Shown: in pieces, positions 47,165-57,734 of the stretch
Numbering within the stretch: the stretch's first letter is position 1
Layout: the number at the start of each line of letters is the position of its first letter
Source of the DNA: Dipteris shenzhenensis
Taxonomy: Eukaryota > Polypodiophyta > Polypodiopsida > Gleicheniales
Reading direction: 5' to 3' (one strand)
Length of the DNA: 64,000 nt
Assembly (NCBI GenBank): GCA_047967505.1
Contig: CM106540.1
Made by a program: the position numbers and the translations under genes
The notes under the pieces: model-generated
Told to the model about the DNA's origin: nothing
Seen by the model: the letters and a program-made list of their open reading frames with translations, nothing else
Databases searched by the model: none

Positions 47165-49731
47165 AGAGTGGGAAATAGAGAATGAGCTTATGCAAAAATA
47201 GAGAATGAGCTTATGCTTCTCTCATTCTCTATTTCCGCATAAGCTCACGCATGTGCATGAGCTTATGCGGAAACTTAAGCATAAGCTCATGCACATGCAT
47301 GAGCATAAGCATGAGAAGGATGAGTTTCCGCATGCTTATGCTCATGCGGAAAAAGAGAAGGAGCTTATGCAGAAAAAGAGAAGGAGAGAAGCATCTCTCA
47401 TTCTCTATTTCCGCATAAGCTCCTTCTCTTTTTCCGCATGAGCTTATGCTTATGCTCATGGGTGAGCATGAGCTTATGCTCATGTTTCCGCATATGCGAA
47501 AATAGAGGAGGAGAGAAGCATAAGCTTCTCTCATTCTCTATTGCCGCATATGCTCACGCAAAAGAGAAAGAGAAAGAGCTTATGCGGAAAGAGAGAAAGA
47601 GCTTATGCGGAAAAAGAGAATGAGATCCGCATATGCTTCTCTCATTCTCTATTTCCGCATAAGCTCCTGCGGAAACTTCCGCATAAGCTCATGCTCATGA
47701 ATAAGCATAAGCTCATGCTTATGCTCATGCGGAAATAGAGAAGGAGCTTATGCGGAATGAGAGAAGGAGCTTATGCGGAAAAAGAGAATGAGAGAAGCAT
47801 ATGCTTCTCTCATTCTCTATTTCCGCATAAGCTCTTGCGGAAACTTACGCATAAGCTCATGCGGAAGAATGAGCATAAGCATGAGCTTATGCTTATGCTT
47901 ATGCATAAGCATAAGCATAAGCTCATGCTTATGCTCATGCGGAAAAAGAGAGGGAGCTTATGCGGAAAAAGAGAAGGAGCACTTGCGGAAACTTGCGGAT
48001 AAGCTCTTGCGGAAACTTACGCATAAGCTCATGCTCATGAATGAGCATAAGCATGAGCTTATGCTTATGCTTATGCATAAGCATAAGCATAAGCTCATGC
48101 TTATGCTCATGCGGAAATAGAGAAGGAGCTTATGCGGAATGAGAGAAGGAGCTTATGCGGAAAAAGAGAATGACAGAAGCATATGCTTCTCTCATTCTCT
48201 ATTTCCGCATAAGCTCTTGCGGAAACTTACGCATAAGCTCATGCGGAAGAATGAGCATAAGCATGAGCTTATGCTTATGCTTATGCATAAGCATAAGCAT
48301 AAGCTCATGCTTATGCTCATGCGGAAAAAGAGAGGGAGCTTATGCGGAAAAAGAGAAGGAGCACTTGCGGAAACTTGCGGATAAGCTCTTGCGGAAACTT
48401 ACGCATAAGCTCATGCTCATGAATGAGCATAAGCATGAGCTTATGCTTATGCTTATGCATAAGCATAAGCATAAGCATAAGCATAAGCTCATGCTTATGC
48501 TCATGCGGAAATAGAGAAGGAGCTTATGCGGAATGAGAGAAGGAGCTTATGCGGAAAAAGAGAATGACAGAAGCATATGCTTCTCTCATTCTCTATTTCC
48601 GCATAAGCTCTTGCGGAAACTTACGCATAAGCTCATGCGGAAGAATGAGCATAAGCATGAGCTTATGCTTATGCTTATGCATAAGCATAAGCATGAGCTT
48701 ATGCTTATGCTTATGCATAAGCATAAGCATAAGCTCATGCTTATGCTCATTCTTCCGCATGAGCTTATGCGTAAGTTTCCGCAAGAGCTTATGCGGAAGT
48801 TTCCGCAAGAGCTTATGCATAAGCATAAGCATAAGCTCATGCTTATGCTCATGCGGAAAAAGAGAGGGAGCTTATGCGGAAAAAGAGAAGGAGCACTTGC
48901 GGAAACTTGCGGATAAGCTCTTGCGGAAACTTACGCATAAGCTCATGCTCATGAATGAGCATAAGCATAAGCTCATGCTTATGCTCATGCGGAAATAGAG
49001 AAGGAGCTTATGCGGAATGAGAGAAGGAGCTTATGCGGAAAAAGAGAATGAGAGAAGCATATGCTTCTCTCATTCTCTATTTCCGCATAAGCTCTTGCGG
49101 AAACTTACGCATAAGCTCATGCGGAAGAATGAGCATAAGCATGAGCTTATGCTTATGCTCATTCTTCCGCATGAGCTTATGCGTAAGTTTCCGCAAGAGC
49201 TTATGCGGAAGTTTCCGCAAGAGCTTATGCATAAGCATAAGCATAAGCTCATGCTTATGCTCATGCGGAAAAAGAGAGGGAGCTTATGCGGAAAAAGAGA
49301 AGGAGCACTTGCGGAAACTTGCGGATAAGCTCTTGCGGAAACTTACGCATAAGCTCATGCTCATGAATGAGCATAAGCATGAGCTTATGCTTATGCTTAT
49401 GCATAAGCATAAGCATAAGCTCATGCTTATGCTCATGCGGAAATAGAGAAGGAGCTTATGCGGAATGAGAGAAAGAGCTTATGCGGAAAAAGAGAAGGAG
49501 CACTTGCGGAAACTTGCGCATAAGCTCTTGCGGAAACTTGCGCATAAGCTCATGACAAGCTCCTTCTCTCATTCTGCATAAGCTCCTTCTCTATTTCCGC
49601 ATGAGCATAAGCATGAGCTTATGCTTATGCATATAAGCATAAGCATAAGCATAAGCTCATGCTTATGCTCATGCGGAAATAGAGAAGGAGCTTATGCGGA
49701 ATGAGAGAAGGAGCTTATGCGGAAAAAGAGA
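47165..49731. repeat. 2.6-kb palindrome-rich satellite inside CACTA element
   Basis: Built from gcataagc, gcttatgc, tgcggaaa and agagaa words in both orientations. A higher-order unit of 382-484 bp is marked by gagagaaggagcttatgcgg at about 47758, 48136, 48534 and 49018. The long reading frames through it (LMLMHKHKHKL-like) are repeat artefacts. It occupies the place of the TNP2 promoter and 5' exons found in the other family A copy. Confidence 0.93.
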
Positions 49732-52712
49732 ATGGACGGCGTGAATCCTTTCGGGTTACGCTCGACATCTTGGTCGACATGGCCCATAGTCGTGGTGAAT
49801 TACAATATCCCACCATGGCTAACAATAAAAAAGGGACACCTCATGCTTGCACTACTTGTGCCAGGAAAGTACAAGGCAAGAAACATGGACGTGTACATGG
49901 CACCTTTGATAGAGGAGTTACAGATATTATGGAGAGGAGTGCAGGTCTTTGATATTTCCAGAGCTCCTAGGCATACCAATGATATTTCCGTCAGGGGTAT
50001 CTTGATGTGGACCATGCATGACTACCCAGGATATGGAGAGTGCGCAGGTACGTGGTTATGTCTTTACATGTACAATGAGGGATTATGCTTTTTTTACTCT
50101 CTTTTGCACGCATGTCTTGTACTAACATATTCATGCACGCGTGCAGGGCTTGCTACAAGTGGGTACCATGCTTGTCCTGTTTGTGGACCCGCTCTGAAAT
50201 CGCTTGCACGCTACTCCAAACACATGAGGAAAAATGTTTATGAAGGTCATGCTCGATACCTTCCGCTCGACCATCTCGCACGTGGAGGTCAGCTTGATCC
50301 ACCACCATCATATTTAAAAGCAAGTGATTGGATTCAAGCTTGGAGGGAGAATGGAGAGGAACCTCCTCCTGGTATGAAGAGGCTATCGATCTTTCACGAG
50401 CTTCCTTATTGGGGTCAGTTACAAATCAATCATCTCTTGGATCCCATGCATATCTTTAAGAATGTGGGGGCTACCATTTGGGCACACTTGGTTGGTTCCA
50501 AGGACTCGAGAGGAGTGCGAGAAGACTTGCGTGCTATGAATAGGATGTCTCGTTTGTGGCCCCAAGTGCATGCTTCAGGAAAAGTTGTCCTCCCGAAAGC
50601 AACGTGGATCCTCTCTACGAGGGAGGAGGCAGCGATCAAGGCAGACATTGCCTCTTTTCAAACACCGACAGGGTACATGCGTTGCTTGAAAGGAGCATTT
50701 TCAAAGGACAATAAGCTTAGTGGCCTCAAGTCCCATGATTGGCACAAGGTCTTACAGGTATTCTAAGTAGAATTAGTGTACCGATAATAGTGATGCATTA
50801 GCGTAATTATTATTATGTTATATTGTTGACATGATTTCATTGTTGCTTTGATAGTTCATCCTTCCAATTACAATAAAAGGGTGCTTACAAGAAGATGTTA
50901 GAAATGCTATATTCAAGATCTGTGGTATTGTGAGGTATGCTTACTATCAATTCGCATTATCTATTTTCTTCATGGACATGTGAAATAGGTGGATATCTCA
51001 AATATCTTACATATGCATGGACATGTGAAATAGGTGGATATCTCAAAAAGAGATCTCTATATCGAGCATCGAGAAGGCTAGGGTGGAATCCATCGAAGCC
51101 GTATGCTTGCTTGAGAAGCACTTTCCCTCAAGCATTATGACAACTCAAGTCCACTTGCTTGTGCACATAGTTGATGAGGTGGCTATAGCAGGTACCGTTC
51201 ATAATCGATGGATGTTTTTTCTCGAGCGGTTTATGAAAACTTTAAAGGGGTTTGTAAGACAAAGAGCAAGACCAGAAGCAAGCATGGCAGAGGGATGGCT
51301 TGTGCAAGAGTCATTAGTATATATCACAGAGTTTCTTGCATCCACGGATCCTGATATGCCGCAAGCTTGGCACAACAAGGATGATGATCGCATCATTGGC
51401 GAGGTCCCCCAAGGAAAAGGGATTGAAAGAAAGATGAGCGAAGAGCAAATGGAGAAATTCAATAAGTTTTGTATCCTCAATAGCCCTGAGATGCAGAAGT
51501 GGATTGAGAGATATGAAGTGGCCAAAGCAGAAAGAATAAATGCAAGGACGAGATTCAGAGTAATGTACAGGCGATCACAACCATATCCACGAGATCTGGC
51601 TCTTCTCCCTACTCACATGTCACTTGATTGGCTACAACTAGCTATACGTAAAGCCGAACGTGATGGAGAGACAATAAACGAGCGCGAGCGGGAGTTATCA
51701 TCTGGATGTATGGTGCATGTAAGTTTCTTATCTCTTGATGTAATTAAGTAATTATTTGTGGCAATATATGCTATAAAATAGGTGCATCTTCATTGTTTTA
51801 ATGATGCTCTTTTACAGTACAAAAAGTACAGTGCATTATGGTCATATGGACGACATTTTCGCATAGAACGCATCGATTCAAAGAGAGTCACGTATGATTG
51901 TGGAGTCATGGCTAACTTCACACAAGATAGCCGAGCAAGTGCTTCGGATACCAATCTTCTCTCCTCACAGTTGTATTATTGTGGAACCATACGCGACATC
52001 TATGAAATTGATTTCAGACGATTTACTATTTTCATTCTTGATGTAAAATGGTTTAGAACTACTTACAACGGTCCCCATGCAACTGTGAGAAAAGATGGTA
52101 GCGGTCTCTTTGCAATAGACTCCACCAAACATTGGACCGATGAAAGTGATACTTTTGTTCTTCCCGAGCACTGTGAGCAGGTGCATACTAATGATTTAAT
52201 TAGTCGAAGCTTTCGTTTTTTAAGTCCATTGATATATATATAATTGACGACATTTGGCACGTGATTTTTCATCTTCAATATAGGTGGTTTTTCATCCGGA
52301 TCGTTCTGATCCAAGATGGTGGTACGTGATCCAAGTTGCGCCACGAAGTAAGCAGATTTTTGAAGATCGAGATGTGGATATGGAGATGCCACTACCAAAT
52401 CCGGATCCAATTGATGAATCTAGCGAAGAAGATGTAGATCACCATATGAGGCAAGAGGAAGATGCGCATAATGACATCGCACGGGAGGAGGATGGAGATC
52501 ACGATATTGACGAGGAAGACAACAATCGTCAAGATCGATCACCACACTTAAGCTTAATTGAAGAAGATGATCAAATACTTTTAGGTGAACGTACGATGCT
52601 AGAGTACGATGATGATATAGGAGATCAACTCGGTATAGAGTTGGAGATAGACTTACTTGGCGCCTTAGACTTGGCTCAAGATGAAACAGTTGATGTAAAT
52701 GCTCTTATTTAA
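49732..52712 (+). CDS. TNP2-type CACTA transposase, N-terminally truncated
   Basis: Six exons join in phase: 49732-50047, 50147-50757, 50855-50934, 51034-51718, 51818-52180 and 52284-52712 (827 residues). Core motifs: DGVNPFGLRSTSW, ILMWTMHDYPGYGECAG, SGYHACPVCGPAL, LPLDHLARGG, LDPMHIFKNVGA, LKSHDWHKVLQ. DUF4218 spans exon 4 (VCLLEKHFPSSIMTTQVHLL, RFMKTLKGFVRQRARPEAS). A DUF4216-like domain follows in exon 5 (YYCGTIRDIYEIDFRRF, FILDVKWFRT). The C-terminus is acidic. It starts exactly where the satellite ends: the Cys/His N-terminal domain and the next ~230 residues present at 36112-35000 are gone. The role is DNA cleavage and transfer at CACTA ends. The first intron (50048-50146, 99 nt) is open and a multiple of three. 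Confidence 0.85.
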
Positions 52713-52912
52713 TTTGATTTTTCTCATCTCCAACTTGGACATGAATATATGAGCTTCAAAGGCTTGATGTACATGCTCTCATTTTTTATTTCTCTATGAG
52801 CTCAAACATGTATGAAAATTTAAAAAATTTTGTCATTGGAAGAAAATAAATTTTAAGACTTAAAAAAAAAAAAAAACCTCTCTGTAAAACGTCGCTATAA
52901 TATAGTCTCAGT

Positions 52913-53055
52913 GTCGCTATATAGCGACCTTTAAAAGTCGCTATATAGCGACTTTAATAGAAGTCGCTATATAGCGACCTTTCATAGTCGCTATATAGCG
53001 ACTATTACTAACGTCGCTATATAGCGACGATTCTTAAAAGTCGCTATATAGCGAC
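52913..53055. repeat. Six phased 16-bp palindromes, TNP2-side end
   Basis: GTCGCTATATAGCGAC copies start at 52913, 52937, 52963, 52987, 53013 and 53040; spacing 24-27 bp. Confidence 0.95.
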
Positions 53056-53219
53056 GATTTACGACACCCGATTTTTATACCGACGATTAACGCTAAGCGG
53101 GCGCTAATCGTCGGTACGTAAACGTCGCAATAGGATGCGTGTGTAGTAGTGTATATGAATGACCAGTGAATGACAAAACATTTGAATGACTGAACATATT
53201 AGATATTTAGTAGAAGATA

Positions 53220-53585
53220 ACTATATACGTACCACCCATGCCTCATTGGTTAGTCTGCTACTGCTCCCAAGGTGTGAAGGACCTACAATCTCCAAATGTC
53301 TCCTTCTCGGCCTTTGCTGAGTTGTGAATGCATATGGATTCTCCTTGAAGCCTTCTTTTCTTTCTTCTAATCTTTTGGTTCTTTCCACCCTGTCTTGTTG
53401 TTACCTTTCTTAATAGCTTCCCTCAAGTCTATTTATGAGACCTTAGGAACTCTCAAATGCGCATAAGCATGGCACGTCGGTCAAACTCATACCTGTGAGG
53501 GTTGGAAAATTTTGTCGAAGGACATCTATAAAGGCATCCTTGGTTCTTTTGTCCTATTGATTCCAAGGTTTCAAGATATCATTGG
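53220..53585 (-). pseudogene. TNPA-like remnant of the host element (family C)
   Basis: Minus-strand pieces read DKRTKDAFIDVLRQNFPTLTG (compare the family A QKKQAVIDELKLRFPN block) and, near 53230-53310, QRPRRRHLEIVGPSHLGSSS ending LTNEAWVV at a donor (compare RRLDVVGTSHFGAGG). Together with the acidic frame at 44600-44740 this is one gene split by the family A insertion, which landed in its intron. Confidence 0.55.
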
Positions 53586-53960
53586 GAAGTGCATGCTCAT
53601 CAACCTCCTTATGTACTTTATGATGCTCCTCCCATCGTTATCATCTACAACTTCCCCAATGTTGTTCACAAGGTAGTAGAGGTCCTCAGGCAAAACATAG
53701 TCGGAAGAATGCACGGTGGTGGGAAAACTGGAGCCAAAGCATGGAGCAGGAGTAGTGGAGCTAGAGCAAGGTGTAGATCAGCGAGCACTTAAGTAGCAAG
53801 GGGTGCGGGGGCTGCTGTGGCCTATGAGAAGGGTGGGGGCAAGGGACCAAACTGGAACTGTGTCTCATGAACTCAGGGAGAGTTGGAGCGGTGGGAGTGT
53901 GCAGACTTGTATCACGGCGAGAAACAAACCAATGTGCAAGGGAAATGCTTCGAGGGTACC
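53586..53960. other. Probable 5' part of the family C element, unresolved
   Basis: May hold the decayed N-terminal part of the family C TNPA-like gene (EVDEHALPNDIL readable on the minus strand near 53600), but no continuous frame supports it. Confidence 0.3.
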
Positions 53961-53969
53961 ATTGCATAA

Positions 53970-55560
53970 AGGGCACAATGACTTGGAAGAGTAAAAGGAA
54001 ATCTAGCTTGCAAACCTTTGAGATGAATGCTTTCAACAATGTCTACTTAGATGTTGAGAAACTGCAACAAGCAATGGTCAAATTCTATGGCCTGAGAGAA
54101 GATGGTAAGAGGAAATCCATTATAGCATTGCACTTTACTTAGTTCATTTCCTATATCATGTTTATCCTAACGGTTTCTCTCTTTATTTGTACAAATTGCA
54201 ATGGAATTCTCATATTTTTCATCAAAATGGATGAAGCTCAATTGGTGAAAGAACACAAGTTAGATAGAGTGAGCATCTGCATTATGAATAAAGCCTTAGC
54301 CTTTGTTCAAGGGAATGAAGAAGAGCAAGATTTCTCAATGCAATCAGAGAAAGATATATGGTGGCTTGCAAGATTTGAGACTCTGAAAGAGTGCCATGAG
54401 ACATTGAAGTGGGCTCTAGATAGAACAAGAATCCCATCGACGATCTGAAGACAAGAGGAAGGGCAAACATTGACAGTCGATGGCCATGGAACATTTCGAG
54501 TTGAATGGCATCTTGCTGGTGATTTGAAAACCCTCAAGTGCTTGCATGGTTGTGATACAGGGGCAAATGCAATGAACACATGCCTTTATTGCATGTGTTC
54601 GCAATGTAAGCAAAAGGCTAGCTTACAATGGGAGAATGGCATTCTATCTTGTAGCCAAATGCAAGCTCCTAATCACGACAAGAAGGATCCAAAGTGGGAT
54701 CCCATCTTGCCCATCCCACTTGAGAGAGTACACATATGTACTTTATATGCAGAACTGTGTGTACTTGATAAGCTGTTGTATTTGCATCTTGTTTATGTTT
54801 GGAATTTAATTCTGCAAGAAGTATCTGCACAGTGCATTGTTGAAGATGCTGATAAGTTGTTGCTGTCAGAGATGGGATTCCATTGAGGACATGTCAAACT
54901 TAAGGAGGATAAGAAATGTATGGGGCAACACAGAATCTTCCTGCAAAAGTGTCCATGGGTGGAGGGAAGGCAAGGAGATTCCTATCAAACCACAATCTGG
55001 ACAAAGACAAACATACATTGTCTCAAAGCAATTTGGGTTGGGAACACTGGAAAGCATTGTGTGAATGCACAGCCTCAAGTAGCAACTTTGAGAGCTCAAG
55101 TATGGATAAAGGTAGATGCATTGATAAAATTGCTTCGCCAGGTTCAAATCAATGAGATGTATTATGAAAGGTTTAGGATAGCTGTGAAAGAGTTTATGCA
55201 ATTAATGGTGAAAGCATGGGGGGAGTCGCACATTACGCATTACATGGTAATCTTGGTACGATCGTAATATTTAGCACTTGCTTTATAAAAAATATTTGTA
55301 GATGAAATGATTCTCATCATGTTTGCAGCATATTCTCTATGCACACAGACCATGGTTTGTACAAATTGGGGCCCTTTGTCCATTTGGAATACACAAGGCA
55401 TGGAGAAGTTGCACTATAGAGCTAAGGCAGCCTACTTTAGGAACTCAAGGCATGGTGGTGGTGTCACTCACGGCAATGCATTGCATGAGATGTTCGACTA
55501 GTTTTTTACATGTCTACTAGGAAGGACTTTGAAGTCTGAAAAGGAAAAGGCATAAGAACT
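53970..55560 (+). pseudogene. Unrecognised transposon-like gene with Cys clusters
   Basis: Readable pieces: FEMNAFNNVYLDVEKLQQAM (about 54020-54080), MDEAQLVKEHKLDR...WWLARFETLKECHETLKWALD (54225-54425), then after an in-frame TGA at about 54446 VEWHLAGDLKTLKCLHGCD with a following CLYCMCSQC cluster (54500-54610), LERVHICTLYAELCVLDKLL (54720-54778), and near 55390-55500 MEKLHYRAKAAYFRNSRHGGG. The combination of W-L-GDLK, paired cysteines and a C-terminal HGGG block recalls transposase-like proteins, but I cannot name a family. There is no terminal repeat to bound it, and the frames are broken. Confidence 0.4.
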
Positions 55561-55819
55561 TGCAAAAGCGGTTCAAATTGTATCTAAGAATAGAAGGCAT
55601 AGTGCTTGGAAAGCATCCATAGGGAGTCGAGGAGTCACACATTGGTTGCAAGCTAGATTGAGAGAAGGGAGCAGATGGGTCCAACCACCAACATAAGCTA
55701 TGGTGTAATTGTATACAAATATGAAATAAATATATTGCATATTTTGACCACAATTTGTGTACTCACTCTTTAATATCTTTGTTATTTTGACCACAATTTT
55801 TGTACTCACATGACATTGG

Positions 55820-56012
55820 GGAAAGTGGGGACATGTTGAAGGAGGGGGAAGATAAGGGAGGGGCGCGGGGCAAGGCTAGGGGAGAGGTAGCAAGGGTTGG
55901 GGGAGGGGGGGATGGAGGGTATGAGGGAGGGCAACAGGTGTGGACAGGGCAACTAGGGGGAGGGCAACGGGGTGAGGGCGACGAGGGTGGGGAGGGTTGG
56001 AGGGGTTAGGGC
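55820..56012. repeat. G-rich low-complexity tract
   Basis: Irregular gggagggg and gagggcaac words. The adjacent Ser/Pro-rich ORF starts 100 bp further on. Confidence 0.8.
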
Positions 56013-56113
56013 GAGGCAAGGGGCACAATGAGACCCTAAACATAATTAAAAGGGTGTCAAAACATGATGGGCATATATAAAATGTTAAGAAAAACCCTAA
56101 CTCTCATTATTCA

Positions 56114-56584
56114 ATGGCAAGAGTGAAGAACACTACTAGACCCACGGGACATCGCTTCCACCCTTCCTCCTCTAGCTCCACCACCTCCATGGCATCTGTG
56201 CGCACGAACCTATCAGGGTCTGGTGGCACCTCCTCCCACTCTCATGAGACCTCCCCCAACTCTCGTGAGATCTCCCAAGACTCTCGTGAGCACTCCCCCA
56301 ATTCTCGTGAACCCTCCCCCAAGTCTCGTGAGCCCACTTCCCAGTCTCATGATCCTTCTCCTCCTCCCAAGTCCTGTGAGCCCACTCCCAAGCCACAAGA
56401 GCATGAGCCTTCCCCTTTGCCTTCCCCTCAGCCTTCCCCTCAGCCTCAACCTCAGATGAGCCTCAATCTTCCCCTTAGCCTTCCCCTTAGCCTTCCCCTC
56501 AACCTTCCCCTCAGCCTTCCCCTCAACCTAATTCCCCTCAGCCTTCCCCTTGACCTTCCCCTCCCCATGAGAGCACTCCCCTGA
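56114..56584 (+). CDS. Ser/Pro-rich ORF of unknown function, truncated by gypsy element
   Basis: ATG at 56114 starts MARVKNTTRPTGHRF, a basic head, followed by Ser-rich sequence and repeats of SREPSPKSREP, then Pro/Leu-rich repeats (SLPLSLPLNLPLSLPL) from an imperfect ccttcccct array. The frame stops shortly before the gypsy pol fragment that begins at about 56600. Such a basic plus Ser/Pro-repeat N-terminus is common in plant transposon accessory proteins; no family can be assigned. Confidence 0.4.
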   Translation: MARVKNTTRPTGHRFHPSSSSSTTSMASVRTNLSGSGGTSSHSHETSPNSREISQDSREHSPNSREPSPKSREPTSQSHDPSPPPKSCEPTPKPQEHEPSPLPSPQPSPQPQPQMSLNLPLSLPLSLPLNLPLSLPLNLIPLSLPLDLPLPMRALP

Positions 56585-56599
56585 TCGAGCAGCATACCT

Positions 56600-57310
56600 T
56601 TGAGAACCCATGATCACGATCCTCATCCCAAGAAAAATCAACTCCATCTTTTAATAGCATAGTCATGAGTTGCATCAAAGCAGCATATTGATCAATGAAG
56701 CGGTGATAGTATACTATTAGATTGACAAATGAGCGTACCTGACATTTGGTTGTTGGTGGGGAGAGCTTGAGGATAGCTTCTACCTTCTCGGGGTCAGGCT
56801 TGACGCCCTCGGATGAGACAATATGTCCCAGTAAACTCCCTTGAGTGGCTCCAATGGTACATTTATCAAGGTTGAGGCTGCCATTCGCATCATTGACCCT
56901 TTGGAAGGCCCACCTAACCTTCATGATGTGCTCCTTATGTGCCGAGAATATACAAAAATCATCTAAAAACACCTCCAAGAAAACCCCCAAATATGGAGCA
57001 AATAATATGTGCATGAATCTTTGAAAGGTAGCAGGAGCATTGGTGAGGCCAAATGGCATTACTTTGAATGCAAACGTCCCGCAAGGTGTGGCAAATGTGG
57101 TTTTAAGCACATCCTCCTCAGCAATTCTAATATGATAAAACCCAGAGTAACCATCACAGAAAGTATACATCTCATGACCACTTACCTTCTCAAGAATGAG
57201 GTCTTGAAAGGGAAGAGGATGATGGTCCCTCTTGGTGGCCGTATTGAGTTTCTTATAGTCGATGCAGACCCGCTACTTGTTGTTTTTCTTTGGGGTGACT
57301 ACCATTGATG
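56600..57310 (-). pseudogene. Gypsy reverse transcriptase fragment
   Basis: RVCIDYKKLNTATKRDHHPL (57275-57215), MYTFCDGYSGFYHIRI, TFATPCGTFAFKVMPFGLTN, ATFQRFMH and the palm box VFLDDFCIFS, followed by HKEHIMKVRWAFQRV and YHRFIDQYAALM. The catalytic box is FLDDF, a variant of YVDD. The frame breaks at WDEDRDHGF, at the junction with the Ser/Pro-rich ORF. Confidence 0.85.
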
Positions 57311-57470
57311 AAACCCATTTAGTATTGTGAGCCGGAACAATAAGCCCAGCTTCTACAAGTTTCTGCAACTTTGAGCACAAAGCATCGGTCTATAGGGGCC
57401 CTAATCTCCGATACTTCTGAGCCACAGGCTTCGCATCAGGCTTGAGTTCTATCTTGTGCTCTATGGCAGT

Positions 57471-57658
57471 CACATGGCAAAGGTGGCGGTAGCTAGTTGC
57501 GAAGAGATCAGGGAAATCTTTGAATATTTCTAGGAACTCATCTTTCTCACTTGGCATGAGGTCTCACATGGCAAAGGTGGTGGTAGCTAGTTGTGAAGAG
57601 ATCAGGGAAATCTTTGAATATTTCTAGGAACTCATCTTTCTCACTTGGCATGAGGTCT
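57471..57658. repeat. 94-bp tandem duplication inside the gypsy pol
   Basis: The block from cacatggcaaaggtgg to ggcatgaggtct occurs at 57471-57564 and 57565-57658 with two or so differences. It duplicates EIFKDFPDLF-coding sequence upstream of the RT core. Confidence 0.92.
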
Positions 57659-57734
57659 AGGGAAAGCATAGATTCAAGCTGTTGAGGACTAGCTGTTACC
57701 TTTTCTATAGGTGGCGGGGTCAAAGACACCCCCA

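Larger units (their letters stand above)
44774..53151 (+). mobile_element. Family A CACTA (En/Spm) transposon, both ends present
   Basis: Left terminus CACTACAAGGCATAGGCC at 44774; right terminus, read on the minus strand, CACTACTACACACGCATCC ending at 53151. The 3-bp target duplication TAT (44771-44773 and 53152-53154) fits CACTA integration. Layout: terminus, six phased palindromes, hairpin, TNPA-like gene (-), 2.5-kb satellite, TNP2-like gene (+), six phased palindromes, terminus. Length 8378 bp. The 5' third of the transposase gene and its palindrome-bearing promoter are missing, so it may be unable to move by itself. Confidence 0.93.

Noticed and set aside
47229-49446. Many overlapping ORFs rich in His, Lys, Met and Leu on both strands
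   Set aside because: They are translations of the gcataagc satellite; all six frames are open because the repeat lacks stops in several phases. No start context, splice sites or family match.
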